A DNA stretch of 64,000 nt, taken from IMG/VR virus record IMGVR_UViG_3300031741_000001, positions 17,828 through 81,827 of that record; one strand, given 5' to 3'. Below the pieces are notes generated by a model, which saw only the letters and a program-made list of their open reading frames with translations, did no database searches and was not told the DNA's origin. Positions 25,237 to 32,892 of the stretch are shown here, one piece after another. Source of the DNA: a virus. Each line of letters begins with the position of its first letter. Position 1 is the stretch's first letter. The position numbers and the translations under genes are program-made.

Positions 25237-26136
25237 TTAAATATTCTCGATACTATTTACTAAAATAGCTAGTTTTTTCATTAAAACAATACCACGACCT
25301 GAAGCATGTCTTATAATACTTCCATATTCAGTACGTTTCTTAACATTATTTTTAATGCTAAATTTATCTTCTTTTTTATCCCGTCTATCTTCTTTAGAAA
25401 GCATTTCAACTTTTTTAAGATAATTCCTTATTTGAACCCCAACTCCAGTAAGAGCAATACATGATTTTAGAGCTACTATTATATTACTCTTTGTCCACCC
25501 ACTATCCATCAGAACAATATCGGCGTTTCTCTTTTTAGGAATTTTAATCTTCCCTCTCTCAGTATTTACTCTTAGACCTGTCTTTTCTAAGTCTTTTAAG
25601 AATGGGGTTAAGTCTGCTTGGATTCCTTTTTCTGGCGATATGGCAAACATCTTTTCAAGAACTCTTGTTACTACTCTAATTTGCTCGATAAATTCTTTAG
25701 CTGGCAAAATCGCCATAGTTTTATTAGCATATTCTTTCAATCCGTATTTCCCAATGTCCGATAAGTTTCTAGTAAATCTTCCATTGAATTTTTCCATAGA
25801 TTTCTCAAACTGTTTGGATACTACTAAAATCTTACTTAGAAATGAATTTTCTAAAACTAGAGCTTCGTTAGCTATTTCAATATCTTCAATATTTTCTAAA
25901 GCTATTTGTTTTCTAGTAGTACAATCTATTTCTATTTCTTTAAGCGAATCTCCATGCAAGTCTAGAAGTTCTTTGGTGACTCCAAAATTAAAAATATGCT
26001 CTTTAACTTTCTGCAAATTAGCTAATGATTCTAATTGAGCCTCATACTCTTCAAAATCATCTAGACTATCTTTAAACGCAACTAGATCATCATAAAGAGT
26101 CGTTGATTCTTCTGTCTTAATATTAAGTAAATTCAT
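25237..26136 (-). CDS. Internal head protein with MNLL tag
   Basis: 299 residues starting MNLLNIKTEESTTLY, a variant of the tag. An acidic N-terminal region (DSLDDFEEYEAQLES) is followed by helical segments, a DSGWTKSNIIVAL block and a hydrophobic C-terminal helix (IVLMKKLAILVNSI). The acidic N-terminus followed by a mature helical domain is the propeptide layout of phiKZ inner-body proteins; a clear [S/A]-x-E site is not obvious here. It is paralogous to the 24294, 26146 and 26834 products. Confidence 0.65.
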   Translation of the reverse strand: MNLLNIKTEESTTLYDDLVAFKDSLDDFEEYEAQLESLANLQKVKEHIFNFGVTKELLDLHGDSLKEIEIDCTTRKQIALENIEDIEIANEALVLENSFLSKILVVSKQFEKSMEKFNGRFTRNLSDIGKYGLKEYANKTMAILPAKEFIEQIRVVTRVLEKMFAISPEKGIQADLTPFLKDLEKTGLRVNTERGKIKIPKKRNADIVLMDSGWTKSNIIVALKSCIALTGVGVQIRNYLKKVEMLSKEDRRDKKEDKFSIKNNVKKRTEYGSIIRHASGRGIVLMKKLAILVNSIENI

Positions 26137-26145
26137 TTGTTTATC

Positions 26146-26832
26146 CTATCTTATTGTTTTTTTAACCAATCGTAAAATATTATTTGTTATTATTAAGTAT
26201 TCTTTAAAGACTAAGAATACTATTTTTTTATAAAAAGCAAATTCTTTTCTGTTGCTACGTAATGCTAACTGCACATTTTTACCATTATTTTCAATACTAT
26301 CAGAAAGTTCCTTAATATCTGAAATCTCTCGAAAGGCTTCTTTGAGAGTGTTAGGATTCCAACCAACTGACGCGATATCGACTTTTTCTATCTTCTGGGC
26401 ATCGAGTTTAAGAGTTTTCCCTAAAACTAGAGATACGTTTAAAGAATGCAGATCCGTCTTATACTTCGATATATTAAAATTCGTTAACTCTTCTTCTGAT
26501 AGTTTACTGAATTCAGTTAATATTTTTCTACACGTTCTTATTTTCTGTAATGTTATGTTGGCAGATTCTATCCTAACAGATACGTTTTCTAGGTTCTTAA
26601 AACCTTTAATCTCTATCCTTTTTCTATACTTATCTATCTCGGATTGAGCAACCCGTATTGTGGATGTTAAATTGCTAGCTTTACTGAAGTGTTTAATTTG
26701 TCCAAGTATTAATGTCTTTTTATTATCACTACTCTTATCGTCCACGAATATACCTTCAGTAGCCACGCAATCTTCATCTTTCAACAAAGAATTCAATTCG
26801 CTTTCAAACAAATCGATTTTTAAAATATTCAT
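26146..26832 (-). CDS. Internal head protein with MNIL tag, cleavage site ATE|G
   Basis: 228 residues starting MNILKIDLFESELNSLLKDEDCVATEGIF. The acidic first 25 residues end at VATEG, a good [S/A]-x-E processing site. The remainder aligns along its full length with the 26834-27508 product: the KYRKRIEIKGFKNLENV and KRYQKRLDKKGFKDLTG blocks, then a GW-x-(P/T)-x-x-(L/I) block, then ending EYLIITNNILRLVKKTIR versus EYLVLTRDVLRLVKATRR. This is a clear tandem duplication. A packaged and processed head-core protein is inferred. Confidence 0.7.
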   Translation of the reverse strand: MNILKIDLFESELNSLLKDEDCVATEGIFVDDKSSDNKKTLILGQIKHFSKASNLTSTIRVAQSEIDKYRKRIEIKGFKNLENVSVRIESANITLQKIRTCRKILTEFSKLSEEELTNFNISKYKTDLHSLNVSLVLGKTLKLDAQKIEKVDIASVGWNPNTLKEAFREISDIKELSDSIENNGKNVQLALRSNRKEFAFYKKIVFLVFKEYLIITNNILRLVKKTIR

Positions 26833-26833
26833 A

Positions 26834-27508
26834 CTATCTCCTTGTCGCTTTGACCAATCTTAAAACGTCGCGGGTAAGAACTAAATACTCTTTTAATAAA
26901 GAAAACATTAGGTTGGTATAAACGGCAAAAGGTCCTTTATGATCTTTAACTTCTTTCTTTAGAGTTTTAGCTTTGCCATCTATGTTTTGTATGAATTTTT
27001 CAATATCGTAAATATCCCCAAACGCCTTTGTAATATTTTCAGTAGACCAACCATTCTCCAATAAATTTATTTTTTTATTTTTAGTTTTAACATTCTTAAA
27101 CTTAAAATAATCTACTGTAGATATGTTTAAAAATTCTAAATCTTTTTTATATCTTTTGAAACTACTATATTGTAAATCTTTAGCTGAATAATTACTAAGC
27201 TGATCTATTAATTTTTTACATCGTGTTATCTGAGGGATAAGAACCCTGGCTGTAGGTACCGCTACTTGTATTCCGGTTAAATCTTTAAACCCCTTTTTAT
27301 CTAATCTTTTCTGATACCTCTTAATTTTAACTTTAGCAGCTTTTACCGTATCCGTAATTCTTGAAGTTCTCGTCCATCTAGGTTGGCCTATACGAGCTCC
27401 GAAACCATGATAGAAAATCCCTTCTAATGAGAAATCTATATCTCCGAAATCTTCGTCTAATAAAGCGTCTACGTCTTGGTCAAAAATATCAATGTTTAAA
27501 ATATTCAT
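26834..27508 (-). CDS. Internal head protein with MNIL tag, cleavage site SLE|G
   Basis: 224 residues starting MNILNIDIFDQDVDALLDED. The acidic leader ends at DFSLEGIFYHG, where S-L-E followed by G fits the [S/A]-x-E processing pattern at the same place as ATE|G in the neighbour. The mature part is basic and helical (KVKIKRYQKRLDKKGFK), as expected for a DNA-contacting head protein. Its ATG overlaps the stop of the large structural gene upstream (ATGA). It is paralogous to 26146-26832. Confidence 0.7.
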   Translation of the reverse strand: MNILNIDIFDQDVDALLDEDFGDIDFSLEGIFYHGFGARIGQPRWTRTSRITDTVKAAKVKIKRYQKRLDKKGFKDLTGIQVAVPTARVLIPQITRCKKLIDQLSNYSAKDLQYSSFKRYKKDLEFLNISTVDYFKFKNVKTKNKKINLLENGWSTENITKAFGDIYDIEKFIQNIDGKAKTLKKEVKDHKGPFAVYTNLMFSLLKEYLVLTRDVLRLVKATRR

Positions 27509-30165
27509 TTCAATCCTTTAAATTCGGTTAAGTATCCCTTAACTCCGATTGTTGGTTCTTGTGGTAGTTCGTCTACAGCTATCATAGTTAACGCTATATA
27601 ATCTTTCATATCAGTAGTGACATAATTATAGAAAATGGGGTAAGCGTCTATGAAATTAAAATCTAAATCTCCATTAAAAATTAAATCAAAATCTTTTAAA
27701 TAATTATAAGTTTTAATCTGAGCTAATAGAGCGGTTATATTTGGATCAAAAACTACTGATTTCTCACCGGTCACTATATCTCTAAACACTATCGATAGGA
27801 ATAAACTATATAGTTTATAAGGTCTAGGTATTATAACTTTAGCGGGAATCTTTTTTACTGAAATAAAATAATCACGTAAATAAGATATTCGCTTAGTATC
27901 TGGCAACTGAAGAATACTTTCCTTGAAAAATTCCAAAATATTAGGATTGATAAATGTTCTAGTGCCATAAATAGATCCGATCGGAGAAACTGTATCAGTA
28001 GAAAATAAATTAATAGAATGATTCTGAACTTCAACATTATTTTTAACATCTCCGTTTATAGAAAACATACTTATTTGAGGGTAGTATGCTACTATACTCT
28101 CTAGAGGCAACGTGTCCCTTTCGGTATTGAAAAACCCACCATAGTCGGTGAAATCCTCTGCCCTATATGCATAGAATTCTACTTTATTATCAGTAGGTTT
28201 TAAATAATCCATATTTTGAATAACTGCCTGGGTTGATACTATACTTCCAGATTCCCCTTTCGATATATAGATCTTATAATCTATATCTTTAATTAAAGTT
28301 TTTCCATTCAAAAAACCTAACGTGCAGAATTCTCCTAAGATGGGATACGGCGTTCCGTTATATGCGGTCACTAAGTCAATGACAAATGGATCTTTATCAG
28401 ACGATATATCATTAATATCTAAAGTAAAACTATATAGACCTTTAGAATTTTGTATAATGAATGTTTTCCCTACAGTGTTTTCTGGAAAAGTTACAATATA
28501 ACTAAGCCCGCTAGGTGAGATAGAGAATAACGAATATGGAACATATCCAATATTGGAGGTCTTCTCTATGAGTTGAATGGCTACACTCTCAGAGATCTCT
28601 TCATATACTAAAATATCACCATAAGGAATCACAACAGATAACGATACTGCTTCTGGTTTAAATGCAATAGTATGTATAGATGAATTTAAAAATAACTCAG
28701 TTGCCGACTCGTCGCCGGTAGTGAAGACTACGGAGCTATTTACTTCTGCCACTAAAGAGTTGTCCTTTATCCCGGTTACTGTAATAAGATCGTCGTTTAT
28801 TTTTAATCCGTTGATATAGAACATCAAAGCTAATTTCTCATTTCTGAAAAATGTAGGTATCGGAACAACTATCTCATGCGATAGCCCTTCAGGTATAGTC
28901 CCTCTCACAATACTTTCGCTAAGTAGCGAAATGCTATTAAGAACTCCCAACTCTTTAAAATAATCAGCTGGTATTGTTTTTCCATATTCCTCTATATTGA
29001 AAGGAACATTATTCACCATTTGAACATATAGAGATTCTTCTAAAGAAGATCCTTTCCAGAAAGATAGATTAGGATATTGTTTAGTTAAAGCTTCCGAAAT
29101 GAATTTTAAAATTATCTCATCACTCTGAGTGTATAGCAGATCCATATAGTAGCTATTTCTAACTAGATAGTTAACTTGACCATGATCTCTACAGATAACA
29201 TGTAGAGTAACCTGATCGCATTTTAAATACGCCTTATAACTTTCTATAACATAAATAGGTATAGAGAAATCGTTATGGGTAATCTGAGCTATCGGTACTT
29301 TGGTCTGACACCGATGCATGAATAGACCCTTAAGACTACCTGAAGGTATCCCTACGGGTCTTATAAACACATCACATGTGTTATTAGTAATAACTCTCCC
29401 ATTAGGATTAAGAGCTTTGGGGATGTGGACTATCTGCTTAAAGCAATTATCTTTCGTGCTAAAGAATTGGTAACTATCAGAACTGTCTTGTAAATCGATA
29501 TCAAAAGTGCATATAACATTATTATCTACTAAGGTTTCAACATAATCACCTATTGAGATATCTGTTAGTTTAGTCACTTGAGCCTCGTACCCGTTAAGAT
29601 AGATAGTAGTGGCTTTTAAGCAAGATGCGAATGCTAATTGAAGATCGTTTATTGTTTTAGGATTAAAACAAGATAACGTGGTTTTCCCCGATTCTTTACT
29701 ATCATAGTACGGTGCTATAAAAATACTCTTAGGTAGACTTCCAAAAGGAGCATCGATAGCTTCTATCATAACTTTATCGGCGGCTAGATAATATCCATTA
29801 TTATTAAAATCGTTTGAGATATACATCTCTCCACGATAGAACATCTGACCGTTATCGCCATGGACTCTTAAAATTAAATTACTCAAGGCTAAGAATTTAT
29901 CCATCTCTATCCATTGAGTTTCCGTTTCTACCACAGGACCTTCCATAGCGCTTCTTGGAATATAGTAGAGATAATAAGCTTTTCTATTATTTGGTAATCG
30001 TATAGTGCGGTGATTGACGGTAGCAGAAGATGTAAAGTATCCATAAAAATGAGGAATGATATTATGCCTATATTCGGCAGATGTAGCATTCCAAACTTTC
30101 TGAGTCAAATAGTCATCTAGAGCTATCGATACCGTTGGTATAATATCTATTGGAGTCGTTTCCAT
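27505..30165 (-). CDS. Large virion structural protein (886 aa)
   Basis: I start at ATG 30165 because AAAGGGAGC lies six bases upstream; an in-frame TTG precedes it. The product begins METTPIDIIPTVSIALDDYL and is beta-rich with high Tyr/Ile/Ser/Asn content and repeated IYV-type strands. Phrases such as NIEEYGKTIPADYF recall the 463-residue protein at 20367. There is no signal peptide or membrane helix. Size and composition suit a tail, baseplate or head-surface protein. It overlaps the downstream head-protein gene as ATGA. Confidence 0.7.
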   Translation of the reverse strand: METTPIDIIPTVSIALDDYLTQKVWNATSAEYRHNIIPHFYGYFTSSATVNHRTIRLPNNRKAYYLYYIPRSAMEGPVVETETQWIEMDKFLALSNLILRVHGDNGQMFYRGEMYISNDFNNNGYYLAADKVMIEAIDAPFGSLPKSIFIAPYYDSKESGKTTLSCFNPKTINDLQLAFASCLKATTIYLNGYEAQVTKLTDISIGDYVETLVDNNVICTFDIDLQDSSDSYQFFSTKDNCFKQIVHIPKALNPNGRVITNNTCDVFIRPVGIPSGSLKGLFMHRCQTKVPIAQITHNDFSIPIYVIESYKAYLKCDQVTLHVICRDHGQVNYLVRNSYYMDLLYTQSDEIILKFISEALTKQYPNLSFWKGSSLEESLYVQMVNNVPFNIEEYGKTIPADYFKELGVLNSISLLSESIVRGTIPEGLSHEIVVPIPTFFRNEKLALMFYINGLKINDDLITVTGIKDNSLVAEVNSSVVFTTGDESATELFLNSSIHTIAFKPEAVSLSVVIPYGDILVYEEISESVAIQLIEKTSNIGYVPYSLFSISPSGLSYIVTFPENTVGKTFIIQNSKGLYSFTLDINDISSDKDPFVIDLVTAYNGTPYPILGEFCTLGFLNGKTLIKDIDYKIYISKGESGSIVSTQAVIQNMDYLKPTDNKVEFYAYRAEDFTDYGGFFNTERDTLPLESIVAYYPQISMFSINGDVKNNVEVQNHSINLFSTDTVSPIGSIYGTRTFINPNILEFFKESILQLPDTKRISYLRDYFISVKKIPAKVIIPRPYKLYSLFLSIVFRDIVTGEKSVVFDPNITALLAQIKTYNYLKDFDLIFNGDLDFNFIDAYPIFYNYVTTDMKDYIALTMIAVDELPQEPTIGVKGYLTEFKGLK

Positions 30166-30197
30166 CAAATGCTCCCTTTAATTTATAAATTTATATA

Positions 30198-30983
30198 TTA
30201 TCTCTCTGGAGCTCCGAGCACCAGTCTTAGAATTCTATTATTGGAAGTTAATATTTCCATAGTTTGATTGCAAGCTGTTGCGTTCACCCATAGATAATTA
30301 TAGAAATTCTTTTTTAACATTCTCTTTTCTTTAGGGGAATTGTCCGATTTCTTAATGAGTCTTTTAGCATCTCCGAATGTTGTTGGAGCCATATTGAGTG
30401 CTCTTATAGTAGCTTCCCCAAGTTTAATAGAGAGCGGAATGAGCTCTCTTATAGTTCTAGGAGTATATCCTGCTTTCTCTATTGAAATTCTAAAACTCCC
30501 TAATCCAAATTTCCTAAGAAATGTTTTAATTTCTCTGAAGTCTACAGGTCCCTCACTATCGGTATTCTTTCTATTAAGAGGATCAAGTCCAATCTTTTTA
30601 GATAAAACTATTATTCTTTTTAAATTAACTTTAAAAGGATCACTCTTATCAATATGAGATAGTTCTCTGAATTCTTCCAGTAAAACATTAGTATAGAATT
30701 CCACAATATCTAGAGGAATGATAGAAGATTTTTTACTTAAAGATAAATCAATGTCAGACTTGTTTAATGTAAGTCTTTTAAGAAATCTTACAAAGCCCAT
30801 AATCGTTTCTATTTTAGATATTCTACCTTCGTCCGTCGTGTGGATAGTAGCCGTCATGCCCGCGGAGCCATCAAGACCCATTGCTATACCTGGAGTTACT
30901 CCGGTTACTCTTGTCATATTATACGTAAGAACTCTCTCCATGGATGCTTCTTCATTTAAACTATTTTTTAATAAATTATACAT
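30198..30983 (-). CDS. Internal head protein, variant tag MYNLL, cleavage site SME|R
   Basis: 261 residues starting MYNLLKNSLNEEASMERVLTY. The site A-S-M-E followed by R lies about 16 residues from the start, matching AMER in the upstream paralog. The rest is helical and basic with KAGYTPRTIRELIPL (the family GY/GW block) and ends LTSNNRILRLVLGAPER. The ATG has AAAGGAA about ten bases upstream. A nine-codon frame MNILNKGNI lies directly before it (30986-31015). Confidence 0.7.
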   Translation of the reverse strand: MYNLLKNSLNEEASMERVLTYNMTRVTGVTPGIAMGLDGSAGMTATIHTTDEGRISKIETIMGFVRFLKRLTLNKSDIDLSLSKKSSIIPLDIVEFYTNVLLEEFRELSHIDKSDPFKVNLKRIIVLSKKIGLDPLNRKNTDSEGPVDFREIKTFLRKFGLGSFRISIEKAGYTPRTIRELIPLSIKLGEATIRALNMAPTTFGDAKRLIKKSDNSPKEKRMLKKNFYNYLWVNATACNQTMEILTSNNRILRLVLGAPER

Positions 30984-30985
30984 AC

Positions 30986-31015
30986 TTAAATATTTCCTTT
31001 ATTTAAAATATTCAT
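30986..31015 (-). other. Nine-codon frame encoding a stand-alone copy of the tag
   Basis: ATG at 31015 overlaps the stop of the 31012-31740 gene as ATGA and encodes MNILNKGNI followed by TAA, two bases before the next gene's ATG. The first 15 bases are identical in kind to the starts of the real MNIL genes (ATGAATATTTTAAAT). It may be a vestige of the original start of the 30198-30983 gene, replaced by the downstream MYNLL start, or a coupling leader that carries the ribosome-binding site. Confidence 0.4.
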
Positions 31016-31740
31016 TCTATCCTCAGCGTTTCAAAAATTACTAAAGTTGATGTTAAGACATTCAAAGAGCTAAAGACAGCCATGCTGTAAATCCACTGCA
31101 AATCATTAAGCTTTTCTACAGCTACTTTTTGATCGTATTTAGGCGCTCCTGATTCTTTAATTTTATCTACAGCCTTCCATAGAGACGCTTCATTGATATT
31201 TTTAAAATCTAGTAGTCCTTTACAGAGAGCCATAGTTGATTTTTTTAAAGTCATGAGATTGTTATAATCATATCCTAATTCTGCTATATCTTGTTGATTC
31301 TTTTTAGAACTTCCAAATGCTCTAGAGAAAAGGTTTTTTCTATCGGTTGGAACTTCACTACTTTTTTTAGAAAACTTATTATAAGGATCTTCACCTATCT
31401 TGCATGATAGTTTAGCAATAGTCGTCATCTTCCAACTAAATGGACTTTTAGTAGACATCTTCTTTAGTTCATTTAGAATATTAATAATAGCTGTATTTAG
31501 AAAAGCTATTCTATCTTCAGGTAATCCTCCAGTTTTTCTAGTAGATCGTTTTTCGACATCTTCTTTAGAAACGTTCCATTTTTTAAGAAAATCATATAAT
31601 ACTTGAACAGACTCTAAAGAGTCTACTTTCAATGATCCCATCCAATTAAGTTTTTTTCCGAAACCGCCGTCGGATCCCAGAGTAAGATTTCTTTCCATAG
31701 CAACATCTTCTGCGGGTAAACTGTTTAATATATTGTACAT
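31012..31740 (-). CDS. Internal head protein, variant tag MYNIL, cleavage site AME|R
   Basis: 242 residues starting MYNILNSLPAEDVAMERNLTLG. A-M-E followed by R at about residue 15-18 is a clear candidate processing site and is in register with ASMER in the downstream paralog. The body is helical with ELGYDYNNLMTLKKS (the GY/GW block) and ends NVLTSTLVIFETLRIE. It lies 10 bases from the next gene upstream. It is inferred to be packaged and processed like the phiKZ inner-body proteins. Confidence 0.7.
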   Translation of the reverse strand: MYNILNSLPAEDVAMERNLTLGSDGGFGKKLNWMGSLKVDSLESVQVLYDFLKKWNVSKEDVEKRSTRKTGGLPEDRIAFLNTAIINILNELKKMSTKSPFSWKMTTIAKLSCKIGEDPYNKFSKKSSEVPTDRKNLFSRAFGSSKKNQQDIAELGYDYNNLMTLKKSTMALCKGLLDFKNINEASLWKAVDKIKESGAPKYDQKVAVEKLNDLQWIYSMAVFSSLNVLTSTLVIFETLRIE

Positions 31741-31750
31741 AATATCTCCT

Positions 31751-32740
31751 TTAGAAGTTAGTTATTTTAAGAGAAGCTGTTAAGGCATCCATATCTTTTT
31801 TAAATCCAGTTTTCTTTATAGTATTAGTTATAGTCGGATTTTTAAATCCTGAAACGTTTTTAAGTAATACGTAAACAAAATATGGAGGGTATGTTAACGC
31901 CAATAGCATGGTCTGATTATCAGAAGCACTCATTGCAAACATCTTAAAGAGGATAGGCAATCCGAAGAACTTCATCCTTGGAGGTCCTGATGTTTTTAAG
32001 AAAGAACATATATTTAAAAGAGTAAGTTCTTTATATTCGTCGTGGAATAAATCCAAACGCCCGTTTATTTCAGATAACGTTCCTAAGAAAGCGCATCTAT
32101 TTAATAGGTATGGAACTTTATCGTTACTTTCTCTACCAAGCATTTTGGCGTAGTATGCAGCGAATAATGTTTGGACTAATCTAAAGTCCTGAAAATCTAA
32201 ATTGAATGTTATCTGTAAAAGTAAAGAGATTATATTACTGTACATTTTAATAACTATAGAAGCTATAGTTGGAGATAACCATCCATTACTCACATCGTAA
32301 GATTTACAAAGAGTAGCTAATACGACAGTATTAAAAAGTCTCATACTATCACTTATTCTAATCTCTTCGGTTCTTAATTGTTTTTTAAAAACATATGGAG
32401 TTATATTGACCCAGGGTTTCTTTAAGTAGTCAGGACATTGCTTAAGAGCTTCTCCATCAATGACTATCTGTTCCATCAGAAGTATTTCAGGTATTGAAAC
32501 AGTTTGAATATCTGAGAAATTCATAAAGTATATCTTATCCAATTTCCTATCTAAAACTATCCTATTGAAAATATCAGTAAGTGGAGTACTCGATAGAGTT
32601 CTAGCTGCTGCTATTATATTAAGCCCTATAGATCCTACTGTTATTTCCGGTTTAAATTTAATAAGAAACGGAATAGCTTTCTGCGCTTGGGTCTGTAGAT
32701 CTGTCGCTTTCGCGTATTGGCTATTGAAAATAGTTTCCAT
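31751..32740 (-). CDS. Unknown virion-region protein (329 aa)
   Basis: 329 residues starting METIFNSQYAKATDLQTQAQK. It is helical and fairly hydrophobic (GSIGLNIIAAARTL, IVIKMYSNIISLLLQITF, MLLALTYPPYFVYVLL), with no clear signal peptide. It is the first gene of the minus-strand head-protein unit and faces the sheath gene across a 152-base divergent gap. A tail, neck or baseplate protein is plausible from its position; no family is recognised. Confidence 0.65.
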   Translation of the reverse strand: METIFNSQYAKATDLQTQAQKAIPFLIKFKPEITVGSIGLNIIAAARTLSSTPLTDIFNRIVLDRKLDKIYFMNFSDIQTVSIPEILLMEQIVIDGEALKQCPDYLKKPWVNITPYVFKKQLRTEEIRISDSMRLFNTVVLATLCKSYDVSNGWLSPTIASIVIKMYSNIISLLLQITFNLDFQDFRLVQTLFAAYYAKMLGRESNDKVPYLLNRCAFLGTLSEINGRLDLFHDEYKELTLLNICSFLKTSGPPRMKFFGLPILFKMFAMSASDNQTMLLALTYPPYFVYVLLKNVSGFKNPTITNTIKKTGFKKDMDALTASLKITNF

Positions 32741-32892
32741 TTTGCCTCATTTCTATTGTTTTAATTTAGGTTTCTCTTTATATAGAATAGTTTATTAGAA
32801 TCTCTCTTAAGGTTAATAGTAGCTTATTAATCTCACCATATTATATATAGAAAACCATTTAAGTTAATATCACATTATCTAAGGAGGATAAA
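32741..32892. promoter_or_regulatory. Divergent promoter region, head-protein unit and tail sheath
   Basis: No gene fits in this gap. A TATTATATATAG sequence (about 32838-32849) lies 45-55 bases before the sheath ATG, and AT-rich stretches also face the minus-strand gene. The AGAAATATATTATTA early-type element is absent, consistent with a different (late) promoter class. The sheath ATG has a strong AAGGAGG at about 32881-32887. Confidence 0.4.
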
